In this document: one piece after another, positions 24,283-31,700 of the stretch
How positions within the stretch are numbered: the first letter of the stretch is position 1
Layout of the letters: each line of letters starts with the position of its first letter
Notes under the pieces: generated by a model
What the model saw: the letters and a program-made list of their open reading frames with translations, nothing else
Told to the model about the DNA's origin: nothing
Database searches by the model: none
Source of the DNA: Enterobacter sp.
GTDB taxonomy: Bacteria; Pseudomonadota; Gammaproteobacteria; Enterobacterales; Enterobacteriaceae
Direction: 5' to 3'
DNA: 59,918 nucleotides
NCBI GenBank assembly: GCA_022649305.1
Contig: JALCNW010000021.1
Location: 1 to 59,918, forward strand
Program-made: the position numbers and the translations under genes

Positions 24283-24586
24283 TCTTCATCCCCGTCATTC
24301 GTTCCCAGAAGTACGTCAGTGCCACGGACCCCATCGCCCCGCTGATACCAGAAGTAACCAGGATCATGTAAAGGCTAAGCCCGCTTTCAACGCTGATCAG
24401 TCCACCAATGAGACCGGTAAAGCCGGACACTGCAATTTGCGCCAGCGCATTGATCCAGCTCCAGGTGGCTTTGTTCTGCTTAACGTCAATAAGGTATCGG
24501 ACAAGGCCGCCCCAGCATGACAGAGCAAGGACAATCAGCCATGACACTCCGGCAATGCTTTCTTTATCTTGCATACGTTTAGCCAT
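24269..24586 (-). CDS. Holin
   Basis: The start MAKRMQDKESIAG at 24586 has GGAGGTGAT upstream; the frame continues upstream across the tRNA but is not coding there. The product has 105 residues with three hydrophobic segments (about 13-30, 45-65, 70-92), fitting a class I-like holin. A second Met at position 5, after Lys3-Arg4, resembles the dual-start arrangement of lambda S and P22 13. It overlaps the lysozyme start by 14 bp. Confidence 0.85.
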   Translation of the reverse strand: MAKRMQDKESIAGVSWLIVLALSCWGGLVRYLIDVKQNKATWSWINALAQIAVSGFTGLIGGLISVESGLSLYMILVTSGISGAMGSVALTYFWERMTGMKNANQ

Positions 24587-24685
24587 ATCACCTCCGAAAG
24601 AACGGGGTGCTGTTTGTGTAGTTGGAAAGGCCGTCAGACTCTGATAGCTACGTGGCATCTGAAAGTGATGTCTGCGGCCTGTAAT

Positions 24686-24708
24686 AAAAAAGCCCATGGT
24701 ACGTGGGC
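24686..24708 (-). terminator. Intrinsic terminator between tRNA-Asn and holin
   Basis: The stem GCCCA / TGGGC with a 7-nt loop is followed by six T on the minus strand, about 55 bp after the tRNA 3' end and 100 bp before the holin start. Confidence 0.75.
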
Positions 24709-24763
24709 AAGATGAGGGTAAAGCAATGTCAGCTCTTTGGCTGAAGATACCCTGGCTGGGGTT

Positions 24764-24838
24764 TGGCGGGACAGGAAGGATTCGAACCTTCGACCATTCG
24801 GTTAACAGCCGAGCGCACAACCACTGTGCTTCTGACCC
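24764..24838 (-). tRNA. Phage-borne tRNA-Asn (anticodon GTT)
   Basis: A 75-nt cloverleaf can be folded on the minus strand. The acceptor is GGGTCAG/CTGTCCC (one T-T mismatch), the D stem GCAC/GTGC, and the anticodon loop CTGTTAA. The T arm is GAAGG-TTCGAAT-CCTTC, and the CCA end is encoded. Oddities are A at position 8 (normally U) and a C27-A43 mismatch, so activity may be reduced. It lies between pR'/tR' and the lysis genes, the place where Stx phages carry tRNAs. Confidence 0.82.
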
Positions 24839-24848
24839 AGAAACGACA

Positions 24849-24875
24849 AAGGCCCCGGTGGTTAACCGAGGCCTT
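24849..24875 (-). terminator. Leader terminator tR' (Q-controlled)
   Basis: The hairpin AAGGCCTCGG / CCGGGGCCTT is followed by TTTGTCGTTT on the minus strand. It lies about 40-65 nt after the predicted pR' start, matching the lambda pR'-tR' arrangement that Q overrides. Confidence 0.65.
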
Positions 24876-24920
24876 ATTATTCTTTACCGTAACAATTCGC
24901 GGATTTGTAGTGTTAGAGCG

Positions 24921-24948
24921 AGATTAACACAGTTTCCGGAAAAGTAAA
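24921..24948 (-). promoter_or_regulatory. Predicted late promoter pR'
   Basis: On the minus strand -35 TTTACT (24943-24948) and -10 TAATCT (24921-24926) are 16 bp apart, in the only long gap after Q. It would drive the tRNA, lysis, head and tail genes. Confidence 0.6.
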
Positions 24949-24985
24949 TAGCCCACGATAATTTCATGAGCTATTTTTTAACGCG

Positions 24986-25816
24986 CTATCGAGTTATTGC
25001 TTTGAGTTGTGATTCAGCCCACGCTTCTTCGATATCGAATTTAGTTATCAACTGGTCGTAGAATGGTTTAACTGACTTCTCCCAGGTGGCTATGCTGATT
25101 GCGTCAGTGATTGAGCAGATGGCAGCGTGCGCCTCCGTTGAAGGAATGCGCTCATAACCACGACCAGAACAACGCTTGCAGTTCCCGATGACTGGAACTC
25201 CCTGCTCTTTCGTCAGCTTTTCGTTTACTGCCTTTCCACGCCCGTGACAGTCATTGCAGGCAGCGCTTACCACTCCCTTTCCTTTGCATTTCTGGCATAG
25301 CACTCGCGCTACTTCTCTTACCTCACGGCGATTTTCGTACTGAGAAGGGATTATCTTAAATCCCCACTCCTTCGTTTTTTTAATAATGTCTCGGTCTACT
25401 CCTGCCATGCTTGTTTTCATGCTGAATACATCCGCCTCAATGAATCCTGCACCTTTGCAGCAATCGCATGTTTTATTGCTGGCGGCGCTACGGGAATAAT
25501 CCTCGTAAGCGAACGTTGCGAGCTGTTGCATGACCAATGGTTTAATATCAGATTCAAGCTTGCGTAAGGCGGCAACCTTATCGCAGCAAGTCATTGCGTA
25601 CTGGGCCAGCAGATTAATTGCCTTCTCACGGTCATTTCTGCTGATCCCCATCTTCCCGAGGAACGCACTATACCCCATAGCGGCTCGTTCCTGCGTCATC
25701 CCCATTGCAGCCATGATGTCGGTGCCGGTCAGGGAATCCGAGGCGGTGGCACGCGGAGAGTCACTGATCTGAGTTGATTTAGCGAAGTGATATTTCACTG
25801 TGCTTTCGAGATTCAT
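24986..25816 (-). CDS. Q: Late antitermination protein Q (phage 82/21-like, zinc type)
   Basis: This 276-residue protein has a basic N-terminal half and a C-terminal half with DnaJ-like cysteine pairs: CDCCKGAGF, CQKCKGKGVVSAACNDCHGRGK and CKRCSGRGY. This is the zinc-containing Q type of phage 82. Q binds DNA near pR' and lets RNA polymerase read through tR' and the later terminators. The ATG overlaps the stop of a 38-codon gene. Confidence 0.85.
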   Translation of the reverse strand: MNLESTVKYHFAKSTQISDSPRATASDSLTGTDIMAAMGMTQERAAMGYSAFLGKMGISRNDREKAINLLAQYAMTCCDKVAALRKLESDIKPLVMQQLATFAYEDYSRSAASNKTCDCCKGAGFIEADVFSMKTSMAGVDRDIIKKTKEWGFKIIPSQYENRREVREVARVLCQKCKGKGVVSAACNDCHGRGKAVNEKLTKEQGVPVIGNCKRCSGRGYERIPSTEAHAAICSITDAISIATWEKSVKPFYDQLITKFDIEEAWAESQLKAITR

Positions 25817-25929
25817 GCTGCGGCTCCTAATGGCTGTTTGGTTTTGGTCAGGCTGTGCTTTGCTATCGGTGGCAGGCTGGCTCGCCTGATGCTTTCATAC
25901 TGGTAGCGGAGAAAGTCGGAGAAGGTCAT
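25813..25929 (-). CDS. Small basic protein coupled to Q
   Basis: A 38-codon frame from 25929 ([20 protein letters not shown]) to a TGA that overlaps the Q start (ATGA). Its own start overlaps the previous stop in the same way. The chain of 4-bp overlaps argues that it is translated. No family is recognised. Confidence 0.55.
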   Translation of the reverse strand: MTFSDFLRYQYESIRRASLPPIAKHSLTKTKQPLGAAA

Positions 25930-26087
25930 TTCTGCCCCCTCTCAACTTCAGCAAGGTAACGGTCTGCTCTTATCAATGCGTAGCACTGGCGAGCCAGCAT
26001 TGAGCAGCGGAGGAATCTCAGTGGCGGAAACGCGTACCCGTAGTGAAGACCCATGACTGCTTTCCAGTTATCGAGTGGCTTAATCAT
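25926..26087 (-). CDS. Small nin-region protein
   Basis: A 53-codon frame starts at 26087 ([20 protein letters not shown]), overlapping the RusA stop by 4 bp and ending in the next gene's ATG. It has aromatic residues in the first half and [19 protein letters not shown] in the second. Function unknown; translational coupling on both sides supports it. Confidence 0.6.
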   Translation of the reverse strand: MIKPLDNWKAVMGLHYGYAFPPLRFLRCSMLARQCYALIRADRYLAEVERGQK

Positions 26088-26446
26088 GCCGCCTCCAGTT
26101 CGGTAATCGTCAGCTCCAGTCGACCACCTTTGGCGATCGGCATCTTCACGACCCGGTAATCGACAACCTGACAGTCATCAGCCCAGAATCCTGCTTTAGT
26201 CAGAGCATCGAATGCGGCCTTTTGCAGGTTGTCCAGGTCACGACGGCGGCGATCTGGCATGTGGCATTCAATGCGGATCTTTACCGGCGACTCGGTGCGG
26301 ATATCGAGCATCCCGTCAGTGATTATTTTCGACACTGCGGCGCGGTATGCGATGCCGTCTGCACTGACGTGAGTGCGCCCTCTGTTGTGCCGGTAGTAGC
26401 GGTTGTTGCTCGGCGGCCACGGGAGACTGATGCGATATTCATTCAT
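26084..26446 (-). CDS. rusA: Holliday-junction resolvase RusA
   Basis: The start [20 protein letters not shown] at 26446 overlaps the preceding stop by 4 bp; the upstream extension is rejected. The 120-residue protein has Asp70, Asp72 ([17 protein letters not shown]) and Asp91 (WADD), exactly the catalytic positions of E. coli RusA. It cuts four-way junctions made during phage recombination and packaging. In lambda-like phages it replaces other nin-region resolvases such as Rap. Confidence 0.93.
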   Translation of the reverse strand: MNEYRISLPWPPSNNRYYRHNRGRTHVSADGIAYRAAVSKIITDGMLDIRTESPVKIRIECHMPDRRRRDLDNLQKAAFDALTKAGFWADDCQVVDYRVVKMPIAKGGRLELTITELEAA

Positions 26447-26733
26447 GCTTTTACGAGCCCCTCTTTCAGCCAGATAACCTGTGTGCGAGCCATGCCTTCC
26501 AGTGCGCACTCTTTCGCGTATTCCGCATCAACAAGATGGGTGCGCCGATCAATCTCTTCGTGACATGCATGGCATGCGATAGTGGCGATCAGGTCAGGCG
26601 GCTTAATTCCGGTGCCGCACAATCCAGCCAGGCGGATATGGGCCAGCACAGACGTTTCGGAGTTGCCGTTGCACACTCCAGGAATTCGGACCTGGCACTC
26701 GCGGCCACGTGCTGCTTTGCGTAAATCAGCCAT
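26443..26733 (-). CDS. DUF1364 (HNH-like Cys/His) nin-region protein
   Basis: This 96-residue protein has Cys/His groups like an HNH or zinc fold: [23 protein letters not shown] and [11 protein letters not shown]. The DUF1364 family is common in lambdoid nin regions. Nuclease activity is possible but unproven. It overlaps the ninE-like stop by 8 bp and rusA by 4 bp. Confidence 0.8.
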   Translation of the reverse strand: MADLRKAARGRECQVRIPGVCNGNSETSVLAHIRLAGLCGTGIKPPDLIATIACHACHEEIDRRTHLVDAEYAKECALEGMARTQVIWLKEGLVKA

Positions 26734-26893
26734 TCTTCACCTTCCTTGCGCGCAGGCGTAACCAGCGCACGTCATAGAGGTGGGCGGAGTAATTGAAAGT
26801 TGGAATGTCGGATGGATTAACGACCGGCTTGCGTTTACGGCGAACTGGAACCTTGAAGATGCCGCGCTCCATGACTTTAGCGAGAGGTGTCAT
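26726..26893 (-). CDS. ninE: NinE-like protein
   Basis: A 55-codon frame starts at 26893 ([19 protein letters not shown]). The C-terminal segment [19 protein letters not shown] closely matches the end of lambda NinE, and the N-terminal part is basic. Function unknown. The ATG overlaps the ninB stop (TAATG). Confidence 0.78.
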   Translation of the reverse strand: MTPLAKVMERGIFKVPVRRKRKPVVNPSDIPTFNYSAHLYDVRWLRLRARKVKNG

Positions 26894-27348
26894 TAGGCCT
26901 CCTGCTTATCGCGCAGCACCTGGAATTCGCTGCTTTGAGGGATTGTCAGAACGAGGCCGAATTGCGCACACCACCGCTCTACCTGACACATGAAGTGGTG
27001 CATATCGCCGGTATCAAGATCGGAGGTGTGGCGGAGCTGGCGTTCTACCGTTTTCTCCCCGGTAGTGAAGTCGGTATATTCAACGTCTTCGTACCCGAGA
27101 AAGGTTTTTTTGAGGTTGCGCTTTACCCATTCCTTTGTGGCATCGGTTCGTCCGGAAGCGATCAGGTATTCGCTGATCTCCTCGTACCAAACGTGGCTCA
27201 AACTATTTTGCGACAGGCTACGTTTCTCGCGCCATTCCTTCACCTGCAAGCGCAGTGGTTTACCAGTAGCTAGTTGCTCTCGAATAATATTGCTAATAGC
27301 CGCAAAGTTGCCAGCGTGCAGCTTGATGCCGCACTGAGGGATAATCAT
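26893..27348 (-). CDS. ninB: Recombination mediator NinB (lambda Orf family)
   Basis: The start [15 protein letters not shown] at 27348 has GGAGGT upstream; the longer frame covers a structured leader and is rejected. The 151-residue protein has the NinB pattern [22 protein letters not shown] and a C-terminal [15 protein letters not shown]. Lambda Orf/NinB helps load annealase onto SSB-coated DNA, consistent with the Rad52-type annealase and SSB on the other strand. Confidence 0.88.
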   Translation of the reverse strand: MIIPQCGIKLHAGNFAAISNIIREQLATGKPLRLQVKEWREKRSLSQNSLSHVWYEEISEYLIASGRTDATKEWVKRNLKKTFLGYEDVEYTDFTTGEKTVERQLRHTSDLDTGDMHHFMCQVERWCAQFGLVLTIPQSSEFQVLRDKQEA

Positions 27349-27467
27349 AAGACCTCCAGAACGGAGAGCGACAAATGCAGAAAGTCGCAGGTGCATTGCT
27401 GCATCTGTGACGGGTGATTTGATGTGTTCTTTGTGTGTAGCATGCGATTTCCCAATCACATGCAGAG

Positions 27468-27503
27468 GTCTTACCGCCGGGCGTTCAACTCCGACGGCAA
27501 GAC
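27468..27503 (-). other. Structured RNA leader upstream of ninB
   Basis: A 13-bp stem with a 10-nt loop forms on the minus strand. The two non-Watson-Crick positions (473/498 and 477/494) are both G-U in the minus transcript but A-C on the plus strand, so the structure belongs to minus-strand RNA. No T run follows. The rest of the gap 27349-27568 shows no gene. Confidence 0.55.
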
Positions 27504-27568
27504 TAGTTTGCCAGGATGTATAAATTAATCAATCGTTGCTTGACGTTGAATTTGTGGCGTCGAATGGG

Positions 27569-27706
27569 TTAGGCGTAGCTCACCATTCCTTTCAACGCGC
27601 CCCAGACAATTCCCAGAAGAGATGCCCAAGATACGTAAAGGTGAATACCGGCTGCCACACCGAAGCCAATCACCATGGCATACTTCAACGCTTCGGCTTT
27701 ACTCAC
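27569..27706 (-). CDS. Tiny membrane protein (GTG start)
   Basis: A 45-codon frame starts with GTG at 27706, preceded by GGAGGTGAAGCC (VSKAEALKYAMVIGFG). It is mainly one or two hydrophobic helices (AMVIGFGVAAGIHLYVSW; LLGIVWGALKGMV). The strong ribosome site and overlap with the preceding stop support translation. Function unknown. Confidence 0.6.
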   Translation of the reverse strand: MSKAEALKYAMVIGFGVAAGIHLYVSWASLLGIVWGALKGMVSYA

Positions 27707-28392
27707 GGCTTCACCTCCTGCTGCGGTGCTGCTGGGTACGCGCTACCTTCCTGAGCAGGCTCGTTACTTCCTGTGCAAGCATTACGGCAGTCATTCGCAT
27801 GAGGGCAGCGCTTATTTCCGCATTGTGGGCAAACGACGAATCGCATGTCAGTAACGGTCACTGGCCGACAGGTTCGGCACCAACATGTAGGCTCGTTTAG
27901 AGCATCACGCTCAGCCAGAATCTTCTCGGCGTCAATTGCGATGCCAGAGATGCGAATTGCTGCCAGCCCCTCTCGCAACGTGAGTCCAGTCTTCGCTGGT
28001 TCGGCTTTACCCTGAAGCATGGCGGCGCGGCAGGCGTTCCATCCGCTAACGAATGCATTCTCTTGGGTGCCAAGGAATGGCATTTCGCCAACTGCGGCCA
28101 TGTTCGGCACCACTGGCTGCGGTAACTGTGGTGCTGCGTAGAGTGGTGTCACCTCACGCAATGGGTCAGCATAAGCATTGCTACTATCGAATCGAACGTC
28201 ATTTTTTGCTCCGCCGCCTGACAGTAGCCACGCCACAGGCTCCGCCTCAAGCGATGCCAGCGCGATACGCGCATTATTAATCAGGAGGCTATCAGCAGGA
28301 GATAAAACAACATGAGCGTTACCCTCCGCATCAATTTCAGAATTCGTAATTTTTCTGAACAGCTTTGCCAGTTCTCTGGTAATAGTGCTCAT
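27703..28392 (-). CDS. Accessory phage protein with C-terminal zinc-ribbon-like motif
   Basis: This 229-residue protein has a variable N-terminal part that includes the EPVAWLLSGGGAKNDVRF and VTPLYAAPQLP segments of the Ead/Ea22-like superfamily. The C-terminus is cysteine-rich (CWCRTC, CPQCGNKRCPHANDCRNAC). Such mosaic genes lie in the early region of many enteric phages; no function is known. It overlaps both neighbours by 4 bp. Confidence 0.65.
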   Translation of the reverse strand: MSTITRELAKLFRKITNSEIDAEGNAHVVLSPADSLLINNARIALASLEAEPVAWLLSGGGAKNDVRFDSSNAYADPLREVTPLYAAPQLPQPVVPNMAAVGEMPFLGTQENAFVSGWNACRAAMLQGKAEPAKTGLTLREGLAAIRISGIAIDAEKILAERDALNEPTCWCRTCRPVTVTDMRFVVCPQCGNKRCPHANDCRNACTGSNEPAQEGSAYPAAPQQEVKP

Positions 28393-28733
28393 GATGCCTC
28401 TCCTTTACCGGCTGCGTCGGCGACGTTGATGCCAGCGTTATCACAGGCGATGCGGAATGCCGCTTGAAGTTCTCGCGCAACGTGTGGCACATAGCCGTCG
28501 AAGGTTGGAATTTCGACCGTCTTCTTCTCTGCGGCTTCCATCCCCGCCAGAGCAGATTTCCCCATCAGGTGTCGGCGCAGTTGAATTTCTACCAGCATGC
28601 TTTCAAACAGACGCGCATCGACCTCTACAGAACCACGAACGCAACGTGAATTGTGTTCGGTTACTACTTCTTGAGTTTCAGCGAGGATTTTTAAGAGCCG
28701 CTCATCTGGTAACAGGTCTTTGGTGAATGTCAT
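28389..28733 (-). CDS. Hypothetical early protein
   Basis: This 114-residue, largely helical protein includes DLLPDERLLKILAETQEVVTE and a C-terminal FRIACDNAGINVAD. Not recognised. It is part of a chain of overlapping accessory genes. Confidence 0.6.
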   Translation of the reverse strand: MTFTKDLLPDERLLKILAETQEVVTEHNSRCVRGSVEVDARLFESMLVEIQLRRHLMGKSALAGMEAAEKKTVEIPTFDGYVPHVARELQAAFRIACDNAGINVADAAGKGEAS

Positions 28734-28743
28734 GGGTTAGTCC

Positions 28744-28839
28744 TCACCATCCTGAAAACATGCCGAATGTGGCGGCTGTCTTTGCAACTGTCAGCGCAAC
28801 TACAACGCCAAGTAAAAAAGCGAATTGTGATTTGCTCAT
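28744..28839 (-). CDS. Tiny membrane peptide
   Basis: A 31-codon frame starts at 28839 (MSKSQFAFLLGVVVALTVAK) and overlaps the preceding stop as ATGA. One hydrophobic helix fills most of it. It is too short for family assignment; coupling and composition suggest a real inner-membrane miniprotein. Confidence 0.5.
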   Translation of the reverse strand: MSKSQFAFLLGVVVALTVAKTAATFGMFSGW

Positions 28840-29156
28840 TCGCTATCCCCTTTCACTGTGATGCCAGCTTCGCAGTTAGAGCAGCGATATGGCTTGTACC
28901 ACTTCTGATATCCCGGCCTTAACTTCTGGTAGCGCTCATCGGTGATGAATTTTACGTATACCGGCGTAGTGCTTTCCCAGGCTATAGCGTTGCCATCTGG
29001 AGCGCTCAGCTCATCGATGCGCTTCTCTGCGGCTTCCAGAGCGCCAGTAATCGACCGAAACTCATCCCATCGAATGATTGGTGCGTATACGTCACCTGAT
29101 CCATGCTTCAGCTTGATGTCGGAGATAATTGCCTGCGCCTGCTTGTTTGTGCTCAT
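28836..29156 (-). CDS. Hypothetical early protein (Ead/Ea22-like fragment)
   Basis: This 106-residue protein has an N-terminal helix, IRWDEFRSITGALEAAEKRIDEL as in Ead/Ea22-type proteins, and a short C-terminal YRCSNCEAGI cysteine pair. Function unknown. Confidence 0.6.
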   Translation of the reverse strand: MSTNKQAQAIISDIKLKHGSGDVYAPIIRWDEFRSITGALEAAEKRIDELSAPDGNAIAWESTTPVYVKFITDERYQKLRPGYQKWYKPYRCSNCEAGITVKGDSE

Positions 29157-29749
29157 TTGGCGGCCTCCTGGCGAATTGAGTCGATGTACGCTTTGAACGC
29201 CTCGCCATCATCGCGGCTTGTCCCTGCATGATTGTCGCCAACAGTCCATGTAGCTCTGGATGCTCCACCAGGGAAACGGAAGTAAACTGTAATGTCTTTC
29301 TTGTGGCCGATGTAGGCTGTTACGTCGCTAATGCCGGGGAATTTCGCTTCCGCTGCCGCAATAGCCCCTTGCTCTGCCTCTTGAGTGCGCTTGCGCTCCG
29401 CTTCGCAGTCAATGCGGTGATTAGCCCAGCGCGCCTCGCACTCAATATCGCAATACGCGGTATCGCCTTCCCAAACGCGGCCTTCGGTCTCGTTATCGAC
29501 GTGACAGTTGCAGTAGGCGCATTCTTGCCAAAAACCAAACTCTTCAACCAGATCGCGAGTAGGAACACGACCCTGTGATGCGTACTTATCTGCACCAGGC
29601 ATGCGCTTGCATGTTACGCAGTTGAATTCCTCATCCAGCTCGTTTGCACCTTCGCGCCGAGCTACCACGTTGCTACTGGCGAAACGGATAACACCGTACT
29701 CATCACCCTGCACGTGGTACGCTTTTAAAACCTGAATTGATTTGCTCAT
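29153..29749 (-). CDS. Cysteine-rich early protein
   Basis: This 198-residue protein has Cys pairs likely to bind zinc (FNCVTCKRM; ECAYCNCHVD; AYCDIECEARW), then a charged helix and a beta-rich end with ITVYFRFPGGASRATWTVGDNHAG. No known family. It overlaps both neighbours by 4 bp. Confidence 0.6.
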   Translation of the reverse strand: MSKSIQVLKAYHVQGDEYGVIRFASSNVVARREGANELDEEFNCVTCKRMPGADKYASQGRVPTRDLVEEFGFWQECAYCNCHVDNETEGRVWEGDTAYCDIECEARWANHRIDCEAERKRTQEAEQGAIAAAEAKFPGISDVTAYIGHKKDITVYFRFPGGASRATWTVGDNHAGTSRDDGEAFKAYIDSIRQEAAK

Positions 29750-30204
29750 ACCGCACCACCCTGGCGAATACTGGCTGCGAATCTCTCGGCCTCTTTAGTC
29801 GTTCCATTCCACCGACCATCTCGGCTGGCAATCCATTGATCCACACCGCTGGCCGACACTTCGGCAAGAAATGCGTCTGTGGCTGGGGTTTCTACAGACT
29901 GCATTTCCTGTAAAGTCTGCATATCCATGAAATCGCCGTCAGGCTCTGTGATGGTTGAGTTGTATGCCGAGTAAACCTCTGACGCTTCATGTACAAGTTC
30001 AGCGGCTTTAGACTTCAGCGCCGCATTCTCAGCAACAACGCTCTCTAACTGACTGGTGAGGGCTTCAACCATCTTTGCGAGTTCCACTATTTCCCAGCTG
30101 TAAACTGTTGAATACGCTGCTGGACCATGCTTCTGCCCGAACGAAGTTTCTTTAACGTGAAGCCCTGTAATCTCAGCGATTCTTTCTTTTGACAAAATGC
30201 TCAT
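29746..30204 (-). CDS. Hypothetical early protein (Ea22-like)
   Basis: This 152-residue protein has an N-terminal SKERIAEITGLHVKETSFGQKHG, a coiled coil (VEALTSQLESVVAENAALKSKAAEL) and a C-terminal end resembling the DAFLAEVSASGVD module that recurs in phage Ea22-like proteins. Function unknown. Confidence 0.6.
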   Translation of the reverse strand: MSILSKERIAEITGLHVKETSFGQKHGPAAYSTVYSWEIVELAKMVEALTSQLESVVAENAALKSKAAELVHEASEVYSAYNSTITEPDGDFMDMQTLQEMQSVETPATDAFLAEVSASGVDQWIASRDGRWNGTTKEAERFAASIRQGGAV

Positions 30205-30206
30205 GC

Positions 30207-30512
30207 TTATCTCCCGCTCCTGACTTCTGCCAGGCGCTGATTAAATAGGTTGGTTAGGGGGTTTACGCGGTCTTCTATCGGAGTGATTTTCTTTGGCCTG
30301 GAGGTTGTTTTTGCTTCAGGGTTTTCCACGTAATACCGGTATCGTTTTTGATACACCTCGCGACGCAATGCCTTAGCGCCTGTCAGTTTTGACAGTGCTG
30401 ATGTGACTGAGCATTTTGGGATTTTGGTGTCGCGGAGGATGTCTGTCATGTAACTGCCGGGGTGTTCTGTGATGTACTGGATTATCGCGGGTATCTGGCC
30501 GGTGCTTCTCAT
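30207..30512 (-). CDS. Winged-helix DNA-binding protein
   Basis: The start MRSTGQIPAIIQYITEHPG at 30512 overlaps the previous stop. The 101-residue protein has a winged-helix pattern (YMTDILRDTKIPKCSVTSALSKL, then REVYQKRYRYYV) and a basic C-terminus. A regulatory or replication-linked role is inferred only from the fold and its place after the helicase loader. Confidence 0.65.
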   Translation of the reverse strand: MRSTGQIPAIIQYITEHPGSYMTDILRDTKIPKCSVTSALSKLTGAKALRREVYQKRYRYYVENPEAKTTSRPKKITPIEDRVNPLTNLFNQRLAEVRSGR

Positions 30513-30853
30513 GGTGATGGCCTCCCGTAAAATGACAGAACCCTCTTCATCGTCGCACTGTTGCGGCATTCCTGGCAGATTCCGTTAGCCTCAGTTCTCA
30601 CTACCAGGCGAGCATTAAACGTCACGGCATCAGGCAGTGAAGTGGGTGCAAGTCGCATCCCGTAATCCGTCAGCCTGTAAGTGCGCTTGCCATAAATTCC
30701 CGCTCGCGAGATAAGCCCGTCAGCCAGCAATGTTGTGATGGTGCTGGAGAGTCGCTTAGTCGTCATGTTCAGGATGGCTGCTATCTTGTCCGAACGGCTG
30801 TCAGGGTAGAGTCGGAGTGCTGCAAGTGTTCTGTCACGGGTCGTCATGCTCAT
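30509..30853 (-). CDS. Winged-helix protein with C-terminal Cys pair
   Basis: This 114-residue protein has an N-terminal winged helix (LRLYPDSRSDKIAAILNMTTKRLSSTI-type, LLADGLISRAGIYGKRTYRLTDYG) and ends with GICQECRNSATMKR, a possible half zinc knuckle. It is coupled to both neighbours by 4-bp overlaps. Tandem winged-helix genes after the helicase loader suggest a duplicated regulator. Confidence 0.65.
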   Translation of the reverse strand: MSMTTRDRTLAALRLYPDSRSDKIAAILNMTTKRLSSTITTLLADGLISRAGIYGKRTYRLTDYGMRLAPTSLPDAVTFNARLVVRTEANGICQECRNSATMKRVLSFYGRPSP

Positions 30854-31698
30854 GATTTACTCCTGTAACTATCCCAGGTGAACGCCAGTGTGCAACCGCC
30901 GCCGTCGTTCATTCGGTCAATCACCCGCTCACCAATGAACGCTGACAGTTCGTCTTTGCTCTGGTTGCTGATTAGGATGGTTGGCTTCATGCGCTCGTAG
31001 CGGTTGTTGATGATTTCGAACATGATTTGCTTTTCGGTGTCGCTGCCGAACTGCACACCGACTTCGTCGATGATCAGCAGATCTGGTAGCGTGAAATGTC
31101 TGATCACCTCATCCTCGGTGCGAGTTGACGTTTTCGACCAGGTCGATTTGTACTCACGCGCAATCTTCAGAGCCGTCGTGAACACCGCCGAGCTTTGATG
31201 CTCAGTGATCGCATGCCGGGCAATTGCCAGTGCCAGATGGTTCTTTCCAGTTCCTGGCTTGCCACACATAACCAGCCCCCCACCCTTCTTCAGGCGCTCA
31301 GGCCATCGGCTTGCATAGGCCTGGCAGACCTTAAGAGCGCGGCGGGCTTCGTCGTTAACTGGCTCGTAGTTCTCAAGGGTGCAGGATTCAAAGCGAGCAG
31401 GGATGTTTAGGCCATCCAGGAGTAGACTGATATTCCTTTTGCGGGAGGCTTCGTCGATGCGAATCTTTTCACCTTGCAACTTAATCAACTCATCACTCAG
31501 GCAGCCCGGGCAAATGCTTGGGCGCGGAGGAATTTTGATTAGCGAGTTTGGGTAAAATCTGGTTCTGCACTCAAAGGCCCCATGCTTTTCGCAGGTTTCG
31601 GTGCTGATAGAAACCTCGGTGTCTTCAATCTCGATTGGCGGCTTGCTTAGCTCTTCGATGTGCTTTTCGAGCTGATTGATTTTTTCATCCAGTGTCAT
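30850..31698 (-). CDS. DnaC-like helicase loader (AAA+ ATPase)
   Basis: This 282-residue protein has an N-terminal zinc-type cluster (Cys36, His39, Cys44, Cys63, Cys66), Walker A GKPGTGK (about 146-152), Walker B LLIIDEVG and a sensor segment PTILISNQS. It is placed after the initiator, where lambda has P. It should load host DnaB at the phage origin. It starts 2 bp after the initiator stop. Confidence 0.88.
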   Translation of the reverse strand: MTLDEKINQLEKHIEELSKPPIEIEDTEVSISTETCEKHGAFECRTRFYPNSLIKIPPRPSICPGCLSDELIKLQGEKIRIDEASRKRNISLLLDGLNIPARFESCTLENYEPVNDEARRALKVCQAYASRWPERLKKGGGLVMCGKPGTGKNHLALAIARHAITEHQSSAVFTTALKIAREYKSTWSKTSTRTEDEVIRHFTLPDLLIIDEVGVQFGSDTEKQIMFEIINNRYERMKPTILISNQSKDELSAFIGERVIDRMNDGGGCTLAFTWDSYRSKS

Positions 31699-31700
31699 GA

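Noticed and set aside
24587..24820. N-terminal extension of the holin frame upstream to 24820
   Set aside because: It would read through the tRNA and a terminator; the AUG at 24586 has a perfect ribosome site.
27349..27459. N-terminal extension of NinB
   Set aside because: The family start is at 27348 with GGAGGT; the extension lies in a leader with no family similarity.
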